Shown: positions 1-13,485 of the stretch, piece after piece
Position numbering within the stretch: the first letter of the stretch is position 1
Layout: each line of letters starts with the position of its first letter
Origin: Synechococcus sp. JA-3-3Ab
GTDB lineage: Bacteria > Cyanobacteriota > Cyanobacteriia > Thermostichales > Thermostichaceae
Length of the DNA: 64,000 bases
NCBI RefSeq assembly: GCF_000013205.1
Contig: NC_007775.1
Coordinates: 1 to 64,000, forward strand
Direction of reading: 5' to 3'
Notes under the pieces: model-generated
Told to the model about the DNA's origin: nothing
Databases searched by the model: none
Seen by the model: only the letters and a program-made list of their open reading frames with translations
Translations under genes and position numbers: made by a program

Positions 1-70
1 GAGAGCAGAGGCACCGGGTTGGCGCCCCTGTCTTTGCTGGGCTTTGGCTGTGTCGCTTTGGGTGTGTGGT

Positions 71-1474
71 GTGGACATCTCCCTAGATCGACTCTGGGAC
101 GAAGCTTTGGGGCATCTACAGGTGCAGCTCAGCCGTCCAACTTTTGAGGCTTGGATCAAGACGGCGCGAGCTGAATCCTTGGTGGACAACCGCCTCACCA
201 TCTCCACTCCTAGCGAATGGGCGCGGGGCTGGCTGCAAAAGCACTACGCCTCCACCATCACCGAGGTGGTGCAGCGGGTGGCCGGAATCCCTTTGCAAGT
301 GGAGTTTTCCGTCGCTCCCCAGGCTTTGGTCGAGGAAGAAGCTCCTTCAACGGCTGTGGCCTCAACCTCCCGCAAGGCCGGCAGTTTTCCTGCTTCCGCC
401 CCCTTGGGGCTGGAGGTGAGCGGCAGCCTGCCCATGCGAGCCCCGGATCTCAACCCCAAGTATTCCTTCTCGCGGTTTGTGGTCGGCCCCAACAACCGCA
501 TGGCCCATGCAGCGGCTCTGGCCGTGGCCGACAAGCCTGGGCGGGCCTACAATCCCTTGTTTCTCTGCGGCGGGGTAGGGCTGGGCAAAACCCACCTGAT
601 GCAGGCCATCGGCCACTACCAACTGGAGGCGAATCCGCGGGCCAAGGTCTTTTACGTGTCCACCGAGCGCTTTACCAACGATTTAATCGATGCCATCCGG
701 CGAGACAGCATGCAGTCTTTCCGGGAGCACTATCGAGATGTGGATATTTTATTGGTGGACGACATTCAATTTATCGAAGGCAAAGAGTACACCCAAGAGG
801 AGTTTTTCCACACCTTCAATACGTTGCACGAGTCGGGCAAACAAATCGTGCTAGCTGCCGACCGCTCCCCTCACCTCATCCCTCGGCTGCAGGAGCGGCT
901 CTGTTCTCGGTTTTCGATGGGCTTGATTGCGGAAATTCAGCCGCCGGACATCGAGACCCGCATGGCCATTCTCAAGAAAAAAGCCGAGTACGAGGGGATG
1001 ATCCTACCGCCTGAGGTGATCGAATACATTGCTACCACCTACACCAGCAACATTCGCGAGCTGGAGGGCGCCCTCATCCGTGCCGTTGCCTACGTCTCCA
1101 TTTCTGGCCTGCCGATGAGTGTGGAGACGATTCAGCCCATTCTCAACCCCCCCAGCGAGCCCAAGGAGATCACGCCCGACATGATTATTGACGTGGTCTG
1201 TGAAGAATTCGGCGTCGACCGAGAAAGCTTATTGGGATCCTCTCGCAAGCGGGACATCAGCCAGGCGCGGCAAATTGCCATGTTTTTGATGCGTCACCAT
1301 ACCAATCTTAGCTTGCCCAAAATTGGCGATTACTTTGGCGGGAAAGATCACACCACCGTTCTCTATAGCTGTGAAAAAGTTAGCCAGTTGCAGCGGGAAA
1401 ATCTGCAATTTGAGCGGCAACTGCAAAACCTGGCCCAGCGGCTGCGAGTCATGGCCAACAGCCGAAACCGCTAG
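71..1474 (+). CDS. dnaA: Chromosomal replication initiator DnaA
   Basis: DnaA binds DnaA boxes at the origin, melts DNA and loads the helicase. The N-terminal domain I (about residues 1-85) is followed by a variable linker, then an AAA+ domain with Walker A GGVGLGKT near residue 166 and Walker B LLVDDIQF near 226. The C-terminal DNA-binding domain carries the signature GGKDHTTV near 420. The frame stays open upstream to a TTG at 44. The GTG at 71 gives the [13 protein letters not shown] start usual for cyanobacterial DnaA, so I chose it, for 467 residues. No cluster of DnaA boxes is evident downstream, so I do not place an origin. The gene at 1603 follows on the same strand after 128 bases. 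Confidence 0.95.
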
Positions 1475-1602
1475 TCTTTGCCTTGCCATTGTTGAACCGT
1501 CCTTGGGGTGTCATCCTACGCTGCTGAGAGCCGCGGCGCCCGCGAGCTGGCGTGAAAGCTCCTATTGGAAGCAGCTACAGTTAAGGACGGGAGGGGCGGG
1601 GG

Positions 1603-2334
1603 TTGCAGGTGGTAGGGCAATCTGGCAAAGGACTTTGCTTGGGTATGCTGCTCCTTGGGGCTGGGCTGATGCCAGCATGGCCGGCCTGGGCCCATTCGAC
1701 CCAAGCGGGCCGCAAGGAAGCAGATCCGCGGCCAACCGCGCTCTCAGGCGTTTTAGATCTGGGGCTGGATAGCCAAATTGTGGAGGATAGCCCCGTGTTG
1801 CGCCGCTGGCTGCAAAGTCCGCCCAATCTCCTGGAAGAAATCCGCAATACTCCCGTCTTGCCCACCCGTTTGCAGGCGGGTTTCGAGTCGGCTTCTGAGT
1901 GGCGAATCAGCCTGCAGGACTTGCGCCTGGGAGATCGCCTCACCCTCAGCGGCGACTATCGCCAATCTTCTGAGAACCCAGAAATCCGCCAGTACGGGTC
2001 AGAGGTGCGCTACTTTCTCGCCCCTATGGGCTCCCGCTTGAACCTGGCCCCCCAACTGGGCTATCGAGCCTTGGAAGAAAAAAACCGCCGCCTCAGCGGG
2101 GTGAGCTATGGGGCCTTTGTTGTTTTGGCCCTGGCTCCCGGAGCCGCCGACTTGACTGGCAGCTACACTTGGGTGGCCCCGCAGGAGCCGGAAGAAGGAC
2201 AGGCCACCCTAGCGGAGATCACCGCCGCCTACGCCATTAGCCCTTCCCTTCGTCTTGCTGCCCGCTACAGCCTGCGCCACTCCACCTTGGCGCGGGAATC
2301 CAGCTTTGGCGTTGGCCTGGAGTGGATCCCCTAG
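1603..2334 (+). CDS. Secreted beta-strand-rich protein, unknown function
   Basis: The 243-residue product has an N-terminal signal peptide: a hydrophobic stretch LCLGMLLLGAGLM is followed by PAWPAWA, a good cleavage context near residue 30. The mature part alternates polar and apolar residues in short strands (for example LRLGDRLTLSGDYRQ and LRLAARYSLRHS) and ends in an aromatic/hydrophobic strand. This is the pattern of a small outer-membrane beta-barrel or periplasmic beta protein. I do not recognise a named family. The start is TTG, chosen because it precedes the signal sequence. Its TAG stop overlaps the stop of the convergent methyltransferase gene inside the tetranucleotide CTAG. Confidence 0.7.
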   Translation: MQVVGQSGKGLCLGMLLLGAGLMPAWPAWAHSTQAGRKEADPRPTALSGVLDLGLDSQIVEDSPVLRRWLQSPPNLLEEIRNTPVLPTRLQAGFESASEWRISLQDLRLGDRLTLSGDYRQSSENPEIRQYGSEVRYFLAPMGSRLNLAPQLGYRALEEKNRRLSGVSYGAFVVLALAPGAADLTGSYTWVAPQEPEEGQATLAEITAAYAISPSLRLAARYSLRHSTLARESSFGVGLEWIP

Positions 2335-3152
2335 AGGCGCACTGCCTGCACAAAAACCACCCAGCCGAAGCTGAGATAGCGCTCCAAGCGCAACCCCACC
2401 TGGGCAAAGTGCCAGCGCAACTGGTCTGCGGAGAAAAAGCGAAGGCCGGTCGCCTCCAGCAACTGCTGCACCCTCTGCCCCCATCCCTGCACCTGCTGGC
2501 TGTGCATCGAGACAAACACCCCTCCCGGTTTCAAAACACGGGCCACTTCCCGCAGACAGGGATCCAACGGCACCTCGTTCAGGGTGGCGCCGCTGATCAC
2601 CGCCCCAAAGGCTCCAGAGGCCAGGGGAAGCTGCTCCGCCCGGGCTCGCACCAGGCTGTAGCGCTGCCAGTGGGGCTGGGCCTGCTGGGCCGCCTCCGCC
2701 AGCACTCCCGTCGCGTTGTCTAGGCCGATCACCGTCCGCTGCGGATCCCTGGCCAAGAGGAGGCGGCTCCAGTACCCCCCTGCCGTGCCCAAATCCAAGA
2801 CGGGATCTGCCTCCCCCACCAGTTCCGCCAGCAATTGGCCTTCCCGCTCGCTGCCGAAACGCTCCCCCGACAACAGCGACAGCGCCCAAGGCCGCCAGAG
2901 GCGATCGTAGCCCCAGGCAAACCCGGGCAGATGGGCAATGGCCTGAGCGGGAGTGAGCGGCAAGTCCCGCGCGGCGGCCAAAAAATCCACCGCTCCAAAG
3001 GCGGTGATGGGGTAGATCTGGCCGCAACGGGGACAGTAAACCCGATCCGCCGCGGCTCCCGGCTCACGTCCCGGTGGCAGGTTCAGCCCTTCCTGACCAC
3101 AGCTCAGGCAGCGGTAGAGGTGAACCGGCAAGGCAGAGAGAGAAGAGAGCAT
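2331..3152 (-). CDS. SAM-dependent methyltransferase with N-terminal zinc ribbon
   Basis: The 273-residue protein begins with two Cys pairs (CLSC near residue 14, CPRC near 40) forming a probable zinc ribbon. A class I methyltransferase fold follows, with motif I VLDLGTAGG near residue 118 and the post-motif segment LKPGGVFVSMH near 215. RlmA-type rRNA methyltransferases and chloroplast methyltransferases of the At1g78140 type share this layout, so the substrate is unknown. The frame continues upstream, but the ATG at 3152 gives MLSSLSALPVHLYRC just before the first Cys pair, which fits the family best. Confidence 0.8.
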   Translation of the reverse strand: MLSSLSALPVHLYRCLSCGQEGLNLPPGREPGAAADRVYCPRCGQIYPITAFGAVDFLAAARDLPLTPAQAIAHLPGFAWGYDRLWRPWALSLLSGERFGSEREGQLLAELVGEADPVLDLGTAGGYWSRLLLARDPQRTVIGLDNATGVLAEAAQQAQPHWQRYSLVRARAEQLPLASGAFGAVISGATLNEVPLDPCLREVARVLKPGGVFVSMHSQQVQGWGQRVQQLLEATGLRFFSADQLRWHFAQVGLRLERYLSFGWVVFVQAVRL

Positions 3153-3255
3153 GACACAACCTGACGACAGCCGCAAAACAAAAGGGCAGTTGCCGGGCGC
3201 CGGCCCCAACAACCACCCTCCCAGGTTAATCAATCCCGCAGCGAGAGGGGATCCC

Positions 3256-5157
<1,902 letters not shown>

Positions 5158-5267
5158 CTGGTTATTAAAAGTCCTTCAACAAACTTAACCTGTCGCTCCC
5201 CCAAGATACAACCCTGCCGCACGAAATGCCCGGAATTGCGCTGGGAAGGGATCCCTGCAATCGGCGA

Positions 5268-6143
5268 CTAGGCCGATTTGGGGGATCCCAGGGCATCCAG
5301 GCCGTAGACGCGCCGCCACATTTGGTCGGCCAGAGCGGCGGGCAGCAACCGCATCAGCCCCAGCGCCAGCTTGCCGCCCGTAAAAGCGGTGTAGCGGTCG
5401 GAAGGGTGGGGATCCGTCATGGCTCTCAGGATCGGCTCCACCACCTTCTCCACCGGCCAGGCCATTTTGTGGAACGAGCTGGCCAGCTCGGCAGCCTTGT
5501 CCAAGATCGCTTTGTAGGGGCCGTTGGGATTGACAACAGCAGCAAAGGTCTCTTCGGCCACGCGGCCAAACTCGGTGGCCACCGGCCCTGGCTCGATCAC
5601 GATAACCTTGATGCCAAAAGGGGCCACTTCCACCCGCAGGGCGTCGCTGAGGGCCTCCACGGCGAACTTGGTGGCGCTGTAAACCCCACTGAAAGGCATC
5701 GACATCTGGCCGGCCACGGAGCTGAGGTTGAGGATGCGGCCGCTGCCCCGCTCCCGCATTTGGGGCAAGAGGGCGCGGGTGAGGGCGTGCAGACCAAACA
5801 CATTCACCTCGAACTGCCGCCGCATCGCCGCCACATCCACCTCTTCCACCGGTCCCATTTGGCCGTAGCCGGCGTTGTTCACCAGGATGTCCACCCGGCC
5901 AAAGCGATCCAGGGCCTTTTGGGCCAGCGCCTCCACCTGGGCTGTATCGGCCATGTCGGTGGGCACCACCAGCGCTTCTGTCCCCTGCTTCTCCACCAAG
6001 TCCTTGACGTTTTGTAGCAGCTCCTCCCGGCGGGCCGCCAGCACCAAGCGGGCCCCGCGTTTGGCCGCTTCCAGGGCGACGGCCTTGCCAATGCCGGCAG
6101 AAGCGCCGGTAATCAGCACCACCTGATTGGCTAGTGAAAGCAT
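5268..6143 (-). CDS. Short-chain dehydrogenase/reductase (SDR family)
   Basis: The 291-residue classical SDR has the NAD(P)-binding glycine motif TGASAGIG near residue 13, the structural NNAGYG motif near 90, the catalytic Ser in LNLSSVAG and the catalytic pair YSATK (Tyr and Lys) near 155. An Arg-Arg pair after the second strand (AARREEL) suggests NADP preference. The C-terminal 80 residues contain a hydrophobic stretch (LALGMRLLPAALA-like), as in membrane-associated SDRs. The substrate cannot be inferred. It lies upstream of ftsH on the same strand with a gap of about 110 bases. Confidence 0.85.
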   Translation of the reverse strand: MLSLANQVVLITGASAGIGKAVALEAAKRGARLVLAARREELLQNVKDLVEKQGTEALVVPTDMADTAQVEALAQKALDRFGRVDILVNNAGYGQMGPVEEVDVAAMRRQFEVNVFGLHALTRALLPQMRERGSGRILNLSSVAGQMSMPFSGVYSATKFAVEALSDALRVEVAPFGIKVIVIEPGPVATEFGRVAEETFAAVVNPNGPYKAILDKAAELASSFHKMAWPVEKVVEPILRAMTDPHPSDRYTAFTGGKLALGLMRLLPAALADQMWRRVYGLDALGSPKSA

Positions 6144-6353
6144 GGCTTTCCTCTCTGCAAACTTTCTTCATCCTAGAGGGACTTCCGGGATCCCTGGAAA
6201 GAGGCAGCCTCGCTCCTTGGGCTGCGGTGCTGGGCCGCTGTTTCTAACTCAAGGGGTGCTCTGCCAGATGGATGGATCCCTGCGGCCCAGAAGCTGCTCA
6301 GACGGTTTTTCGCGCCCAAATTGCAGGGGGGGTTGGGAAAAGCGGTATGATCG

Positions 6354-7019
6354 ATGGACAACTTGCTGGGACAAACTCCCTCGCTCGAGTGTACGCCTAG
6401 TCTAATGTCCTTGCCACAGGTACGAGGTGCAGTGACCGTAAGATATTTCCGCAGGCGGGCTAGCCGAGGCCGATCTTCCTTGCCGGAGGAGCGCTGGGCT
6501 CTCGCCGAGGCCTGCTTGGATCGATTGCTCAGAGTGGCGGAAGCCAACCTAAGGGCCAATTCCGAGCTGCGCCAACAGCAGCAGGAGCAGCAACGCCAAC
6601 TGGAGGCCGAGCGGCGCCACAGCGAAGCCCTGCGCGATGCCACCGCCGATTTGCGCACCAGCGTCATGGAGTTGCGAGAGGGGCAAGCCCTTTGGCAAAA
6701 CCAGGTGGACGAGCTGCGTACCTGTTTGCGAGAGTTGCTCAAGGAACAGAGCGAGCTGGTGCAGATCATCGCCCAGCAGCAGCACATCCTGAAGGACTGT
6801 AAGGAAGTCATCCGCGCCATTTTGGAGCAAATGCGGGATGACCACCGGGACTTCCGCTCCGCCATCGGCATTTTGCTGGAGGAACTGCACCAAACTGTGC
6901 GCTGCCTGGTTCTTAAGTCAGGTGGCACTCTCCCTAAGCCTGTCCGCCATCCCGAAGCGCCGGATCCCGGCTCCCAGCCGCCTGATTCTGCCTCGCCTGG
7001 GGATGGCTCTCTGTCCTAG
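6354..7019 (+). CDS. Coiled-coil protein, unknown function
   Basis: The 221-residue protein is dominated by heptad-rich helix from about residue 40 to 190. It is full of Gln, Glu, Leu and Arg, includes a Gln-rich run (LRQQQQEQQRQ), and has a Pro/Ser-rich tail. No signal peptide or membrane segment is visible. An earlier segment RYFRRRASRGR is strongly basic. I do not recognise a family. The start at 6354 is ATG; an internal ATG at residue 18 is possible. It is convergent with the topoisomerase gene. Confidence 0.6.
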   Translation: MDNLLGQTPSLECTPSLMSLPQVRGAVTVRYFRRRASRGRSSLPEERWALAEACLDRLLRVAEANLRANSELRQQQQEQQRQLEAERRHSEALRDATADLRTSVMELREGQALWQNQVDELRTCLRELLKEQSELVQIIAQQQHILKDCKEVIRAILEQMRDDHRDFRSAIGILLEELHQTVRCLVLKSGGTLPKPVRHPEAPDPGSQPPDSASPGDGSLS

Positions 7020-7056
7020 CGATCCAGACTTCTGCTTTCCCCCAAAAGCTCCAGAG

Positions 7057-9606
7057 CTATCCAATCCCGCCCTCCGGCAGCCACTGCGGCCAAAACAGGC
7101 GCAACTCCCTAACCTGCTCCCCCTTGACCAACAGGGATCCGCCGCCGGACCGGCCTTGCAGGGGAATTTCCTCAGGAGAGAAGGAGTGTACCCGCTCGGA
7201 CTCCGCGATCACATCCACTTGCAGATGGGGGTGCGCCGCCAGATCGGGGGGAAAACCCACCAAGCCCACCAAGCCATCCCCTTTGTTGGAGAAGTGAAAG
7301 GCCGACACGCCCACTTTACCCTGCTCCAGGATGGGGATCTCGCCCAGGGGTAGCCGCTTCAAATACCCCGACCGGCTGGCCAAAACTAAGATCCCTTGCG
7401 GGGGCAGCAGCGCCATACCGACGATCTGTTCTGTGCGCCCCAAACGTAGAGCTGGGGATCCCATAGCTGCCCGACCCATCAAGGGGATCTGTTCGGCGTC
7501 CAGCCGCAGCACCCGCCCGCCGGAGGTGGCCAGGACAACGCTGTAGCCTTGGTGGCCGGGATGCCAAAGGGCCGCCCAGCCCAGCTCGTCTCCTTCTTTG
7601 AGCTTCAAGACGGCGGCTCCCCGTTGGCTGAGGCCCACCAGCTCCGCCAAGGCCACCCGCTTGATCCGCCCCTGCCGGCTGAGCACCACCAAGCTGGCCT
7701 CGCCGGGAGAGTGCTCCGCACCGCTGACGCGAACGGGATCCAACGGGAAGGCGGCAACAATCGGCTCGGGGTTGGGGAGAAGGGTGACCAGAGGCACCCC
7801 CCGCGAGGAGCCGGTGCTGAGGGGGATCCCTTCGATGGGCACGGTGAAAGCCCTGCCGCTGGCGGTGAGCACCAAGATTGCCTGCTCTGGGGTCACGCAT
7901 TCCAGGCTGACCAGGGTATCTTCTCCCAATTCCCGCTGCGCCGGGTTGCTGCGGGAGCGAGGCCCAGGCAGAGGCAGGCGGCGCACGTAGCCTTTGCGGG
8001 TGAGTTGCAGCAGAAAGCGGCTGTCTTCGCCGGCTTCGCCGCCGGGGATCTGGGCCGCCTCCGCTTCCAGTTCCGAGGCCGAGAGAATCTGGGTGCGCCG
8101 GGGATCCGCAAAGGTTTTTTTCAAGTGTCGCAGCTCTTTTTTCAGGTAATTCAAGAGCTTGCGGCGATCTTGCAGCAGTCCCTGCAGCTCGGCGATGCGG
8201 GCCTGCAGCTCGGCTTGCTCTTGATAGAGGCGCTCCCGCTCCAAGGTTGTCAGGCGGCGCAGGGGCATGGCCAAGATCGTCTCCGCCTGCTGGGAGGTGC
8301 AGCCCAAGCGGGTTTGCAGCTGGGCTTTGGCCGTGGCGCTATCGGGCGCTTGCCGCAGCAGGTCGATTACCCCTTCCAGATCGGCCAGGGCCAGCACCAT
8401 CCCCGCCACCTCTTCGGCTTTGCGCTGTACCTGCTGCAGTTCGGCGCGAAACATCCGCTTGAGAGTGGCCTCGCGAAATTGCAAAAAGTGCTGCAAAATC
8501 TGCTTCAAGCTGAGCTGCTGGGGTTTTCCCTCCACCAAGGCCAACAGGATCACCCCAAAGGTGCTCTGCAAGGGGGTGAGCTTGTACAACTGCTGCAAAA
8601 CCGCCTGCGGGTTGGCCTCCCGCTTCAGCTCCACCACCACGCGCATGCCGCTGCGATCCGACTCATCCCGCAAATCTGCGATGCCGCTGAGACGGTCTTG
8701 GGCGACCAGCTCGGCCACCTTCTCGAGCCAGGCAGCCTTGTTCACCTGATAGGGAAACTCGCTGATGATCAGGGCGGGCCGGCGGTGGCGTCCTCTGCCC
8801 GGCTGGATCTCCTCAAAGCGGGCCACTCCCCGCAGGGTGATGGAGCCGCGGCCGGTGAGGTAGGCCTCGCGGATCCCCTGGCCATCGACAATTTGGCCGC
8901 CGGTGGGAAAGTCCGGCCCCGGGATCCAGCGCAACAGCTCCTCAGGGCTGAGATCGGGCTCGTCGATCAAAGCCAGCAGGCCGTCCACCACTTCCCCCAG
9001 GTTGTGGGGCGGGATGTTGGTGGCCATGCCCACGGCAATGCCAGCAGAGCCGTTGAGCAGCAAGATGGGCAGGCGGGCCGGCAGGACGGTGGGCTCCGCC
9101 TGGGAGCCGTCGAAATTGGGCATAAAGTCCACAATTGCTTCGGAGATCCCCTGCAGAAGGGCTGTGTGGCTCAGCTCCGCCAGCCGACACTCCGTGTAGC
9201 GCATGGCCGCCGGCGGGTCGTCGTCCACCGAGCCGAAGTTGCCGTGCCCCGCCACCAGGGGGTAGCGGCTGGAAAAGTCTTGTGCCATGCGCACCAGCGC
9301 GTCATAGACCGCCTGATCCCCGTGGGGGTGATATTTCCCCAGCACGTCCCCCACGACGCGCGCGCACTTGCGGTAGGGGCGATCCGGCGTCAGGCCCAGC
9401 TCGTGCATGGCGTAGAGGATGCGGCGATGCACCGGCTTGAGGCCATCCCGCACATCCGGCAAGGCCCGCCCCACGATCACGCTCATGGCATATTCCAGGT
9501 AGGAGCGCTGCATCTCCCCCTGCAAATCGGTTACGATTACTCGCCCTAGACGGGATCCCCCACCCGATCCAGATCCCAGTCCGTCGAGAGTCAGTTGCTG
9601 AGTCAT
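7057..9606 (-). CDS. gyrA: Type II topoisomerase A subunit (GyrA/ParC family)
   Basis: This subunit carries the DNA-cleaving tyrosine of gyrase or topoisomerase IV. The N-terminal breakage-reunion domain shows [17 protein letters not shown], the quinolone-determining segment [12 protein letters not shown] and the active-site Tyr in AAMRYTE. A coiled-coil region and a C-terminal beta-pinwheel follow, for 849 residues. I do not see the gyrase signature QRRGGKG (GyrA box) at the first pinwheel blade, where the text reads around [10 protein letters not shown]. Cyanobacteria carry two A-subunit paralogues, and the [12 protein letters not shown] start suits the ParC-like one. Whether it supercoils or decatenates is therefore open; the gene symbol is provisional. 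Confidence 0.85.
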   Translation of the reverse strand: MTQQLTLDGLGSGSGGGSRLGRVIVTDLQGEMQRSYLEYAMSVIVGRALPDVRDGLKPVHRRILYAMHELGLTPDRPYRKCARVVGDVLGKYHPHGDQAVYDALVRMAQDFSSRYPLVAGHGNFGSVDDDPPAAMRYTECRLAELSHTALLQGISEAIVDFMPNFDGSQAEPTVLPARLPILLLNGSAGIAVGMATNIPPHNLGEVVDGLLALIDEPDLSPEELLRWIPGPDFPTGGQIVDGQGIREAYLTGRGSITLRGVARFEEIQPGRGRHRRPALIISEFPYQVNKAAWLEKVAELVAQDRLSGIADLRDESDRSGMRVVVELKREANPQAVLQQLYKLTPLQSTFGVILLALVEGKPQQLSLKQILQHFLQFREATLKRMFRAELQQVQRKAEEVAGMVLALADLEGVIDLLRQAPDSATAKAQLQTRLGCTSQQAETILAMPLRRLTTLERERLYQEQAELQARIAELQGLLQDRRKLLNYLKKELRHLKKTFADPRRTQILSASELEAEAAQIPGGEAGEDSRFLLQLTRKGYVRRLPLPGPRSRSNPAQRELGEDTLVSLECVTPEQAILVLTASGRAFTVPIEGIPLSTGSSRGVPLVTLLPNPEPIVAAFPLDPVRVSGAEHSPGEASLVVLSRQGRIKRVALAELVGLSQRGAAVLKLKEGDELGWAALWHPGHQGYSVVLATSGGRVLRLDAEQIPLMGRAAMGSPALRLGRTEQIVGMALLPPQGILVLASRSGYLKRLPLGEIPILEQGKVGVSAFHFSNKGDGLVGLVGFPPDLAAHPHLQVDVIAESERVHSFSPEEIPLQGRSGGGSLLVKGEQVRELRLFWPQWLPEGGIG

Positions 9607-9671
9607 GGCTCATTAGGAGCGGAACGCTTTCCAGGTTACTGTAGCCGTTTCTCTGGTTCTTGCGAGGTGGG

Positions 9672-9703
9672 ATCCCATCTCATCCCATCTCACATCCCAT
9701 CTC
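9672..9703. repeat. Three direct copies of ATCCCATCTC
   Basis: ATCCCATCTC is present at 9672-9681, 9682-9691 and 9694-9703, the last offset by two bases. It lies in the divergent intergenic region between the topoisomerase subunit and the hexose-phosphate mutase. It may be a replication-slippage product or a regulatory repeat; nothing else supports either. Confidence 0.5.
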
Positions 9704-9805
9704 AATAGAGATAGAGAAGAAGCGAAGAAGTTGAGAGCAGACCGAACACCGAAACGCCTACCTCGTGCTATGACTTGAAGCGGCAGCATCCACCTCAACC
9801 CCCCC

Positions 9806-11209
9806 ATGGTCGACACTCCCATCCGCTTTGGCACCGACGGCTGGCGAGCCGTGATTGCCGAGGGCTTTACTTTCCAAAACTTGGCCCTTGCCGCCCAGGC
9901 CAGCGCCCAAGTGTTGGCCCGCACCTATCCTGGGGCAGGGATCCTGATCGGCTACGACAACCGCTTTCTCTCAGAAAAATTTGCTGCCCACGCTGCCGAG
10001 GTGGTGGCGCGGCTGGGGATCCCGGTTTATCTCTCTGCCTGTGTGGCCCCGACACCGGCCTTTAGCTGGGCGGCCAAAGAGCGCGGCTGCCACGGCGCCT
10101 TGGTGATCACCGCCAGCCACAACCCGCCCCACTATTCCGGCCTCAAGGTCAAAGGCGGATTTGGCGGCTCCGTGCCGCCGGAGGTTACCGCCGCCATCGA
10201 GCAGGAGCTGCACCACCTGCAACCTCTCGCATCCAACCCAGCCCCCATCGAAACCTGGGATCCCTGGCCCGGCTACCTGGCTCAGCTCAGCCGCTTTGTG
10301 GATCTGGAGAAGCTCAAAGGATCCCCGGCCAAGATCTGGGTGGATGTCATGTTTGGCTCTGGCGCCGGGGGCCTCAGCCGCCTGTTGGGGGAGAAGGTGA
10401 TCGAATTGCAGGCACGTCGGGATCCCTTGTTTGGCGGGTTCCCACCGGAGCCGCTGCCGCAAAACCTGCAGACCTCTGCCCAGATCATCGCAGCGGATCC
10501 CGCCCCGTTAAAGATGGGTCTGGTCTTCGATGGCGATGCCGACCGCATTGCTGCCCTCGATGGGCAAGGCCATTTTCTCAGCCCGCAGATCCTCATTCCC
10601 ATCTTGATCGACCACTTGGCGGGGCGGCGCGGCCTGCGGGGCGAGATCGTCAAAACCATCAGCGGCTCGGAGCTATTCGTGAAGGTGGCCGAGCGCTATG
10701 GCCTGCCAGTTACGGAAACGCCGGTGGGCTTTAAGTACATCGCCGAGCGCATGCTGAGCACACCGGTGTTGCTGGGGGGAGAAGAATCGGGCGGCATCGG
10801 CTATCTGGGCCACATCCCCGAGCGGGATGCCCTCCTCTCTGCCCTGTACTTGATCGAAGCCGTCACCGAAACCGGGCAAGATCTGAGCGCCCTTTACCGA
10901 GCTTTGCAAGAACGGGAAGGGTTCACCTCAGTTTACCTACGCCGCGACCTGCACCTGGCGGATCAAGGTCAACAAACCCGGCTCTTCCAGCAGCTACAGA
11001 CGGATCCCCCCCTTGAGATCCTGGGGCAAAAGGTAATCAAGCATTTCGATCGCGACGGCCACAAGTTTAGCCTTGCCGACGGCAGTTGGGTGATGATCCG
11101 GGGCAGCGGCACCGAACCTCTGCTGAGGCTCTACTCGGAAGCCAGAACCTCAGAAGAAGTGAACCGTCTTCTCGATTGGGCAGCTGGGCTGCTCAGCAAG
11201 ATTGCTTAG
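9806..11209 (+). CDS. Phosphoglucomutase/phosphomannomutase family enzyme
   Basis: The 467-residue alpha-D-phosphohexomutase isomerises a sugar 1-phosphate and 6-phosphate through a phosphoserine. It has the substrate start motif RFGTDGWR, the active-site serine in TASHNPPHYSGLK near residue 107, the metal loop DGDADR near 240, the sugar-binding GGEESGGIG near 325 and the phosphate-binding RGSGTEPLLR near 435. Order and spacing are complete, so it should be active. Phosphoglucomutase, phosphomannomutase and phosphoglucosamine mutase are hard to separate by eye. The ASHNPP(H/E)YSG form is common in phosphoglucomutase/phosphomannomutase members of cyanobacteria. Confidence 0.88.
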   Translation: MVDTPIRFGTDGWRAVIAEGFTFQNLALAAQASAQVLARTYPGAGILIGYDNRFLSEKFAAHAAEVVARLGIPVYLSACVAPTPAFSWAAKERGCHGALVITASHNPPHYSGLKVKGGFGGSVPPEVTAAIEQELHHLQPLASNPAPIETWDPWPGYLAQLSRFVDLEKLKGSPAKIWVDVMFGSGAGGLSRLLGEKVIELQARRDPLFGGFPPEPLPQNLQTSAQIIAADPAPLKMGLVFDGDADRIAALDGQGHFLSPQILIPILIDHLAGRRGLRGEIVKTISGSELFVKVAERYGLPVTETPVGFKYIAERMLSTPVLLGGEESGGIGYLGHIPERDALLSALYLIEAVTETGQDLSALYRALQEREGFTSVYLRRDLHLADQGQQTRLFQQLQTDPPLEILGQKVIKHFDRDGHKFSLADGSWVMIRGSGTEPLLRLYSEARTSEEVNRLLDWAAGLLSKIA

Positions 11210-11267
11210 GGCTACAGAAGGACGCCCACGGCCCCTAGCTTGCTTGTGCGCGATAGCAGTTCAGAGC

Positions 11268-11660
11268 TCAAGCACTTGCCTCGGCTGTCTTGGCCTTGGC
11301 TTGGTCAAAAGTGCCTGGCGGCTCGTACAGAAACTCAAACAGGTTGCCATCGGGATCCTTGCCATAGAAGGAGGCAGTGCCATCCCGATGGCTGTGAATG
11401 GCCCCTACCGGGATCCCTGCGGCTTGCAAGCGCCGATGCTGCTCCTCCAGCTCCTCCCTGCTGCTGAAGACAAAGCCAAAGTGGGGCCCTGCCGCCCGGT
11501 AGCCCGGCCCCAAGAGTGCCAGCCCATCGTCTCCGGCTTTCATATAGGCCCAGTCGGGATCCTTCCAGACGTTGACCATCCCCAACTTTTCGTAGAACTC
11601 TACTGCCTTAGAGATGTCTTCTACGCGGACGGCAACATGTCCAAGTTGCTTCAGTGCCAT
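11268..11660 (-). CDS. Glyoxalase/bleomycin-resistance (VOC) family protein
   Basis: The 130-residue protein has the two beta-alpha-beta-beta-beta modules of the vicinal oxygen chelate fold: QLGHVAVRVEDISKAVEFYEKLG at the start, with a first metal His in GHVAV, and GKDPDGNLFEFLYE near residue 105 with the Glu ligand. The reaction is unknown (glyoxalase I, dioxygenase and resistance proteins share the fold). The ATG at 11660 was chosen because a strong GGAGGAGAG ribosome-binding site precedes it. It is downstream of thiC on the same strand by 149 bases. Confidence 0.8.
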   Translation of the reverse strand: MALKQLGHVAVRVEDISKAVEFYEKLGMVNVWKDPDWAYMKAGDDGLALLGPGYRAAGPHFGFVFSSREELEEQHRRLQAAGIPVGAIHSHRDGTASFYGKDPDGNLFEFLYEPPGTFDQAKAKTAEASA

Positions 11661-11809
11661 GCTCTTCTCTCTCCTCCACAGAGACAACCGCAAGGGTTTC
11701 TCTATAACCCAGCATAGCTTGCAGAGAGAGCCCCTCCCCACTCCCCCGAGAGCAGGGATGGAACCAAGGTCGATTCCAACTTCGTTCGAGGCCCAGGGCA
11801 AGCTAATGC

Positions 11810-13281
<1,472 letters not shown>

Positions 13282-13383
13282 GTGATTCTATCACCGAAAT
13301 TGGAACTGGATTGGAACTTTGGGATCGATATCAGAGTAGTTTGAGACAATGCCCTGGCGCGTCGCGCCGCTGACCCTTCCAGT

Positions 13384-13410
13384 CTCTCCCCTCACCCCCA
13401 GTCCCTTTCC
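13384..13410. repeat. Dispersed CTCACCCCCAGTCCC-type repeat
   Basis: The segment CTCCCCTCACCCCCAGTCCC matches the core of longer repeats at 44731 and, inverted, at 47941. It lies in the gap between the riboswitch and the gene ending at 13486. No coding function. Confidence 0.55.
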
Positions 13411-13485
13411 GATAGGAGCAGCGATACGAGCAGTCTGCCCTGGGGAAGGTGCTGCAGCTAGGGGGCAAAAATATCATCAGAAGCA

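Noticed and set aside
1-1475. Replication origin near dnaA
   Set aside because: I found no cluster of DnaA boxes (TTATCCACA-like) in the window around dnaA, so an origin is not supported here.
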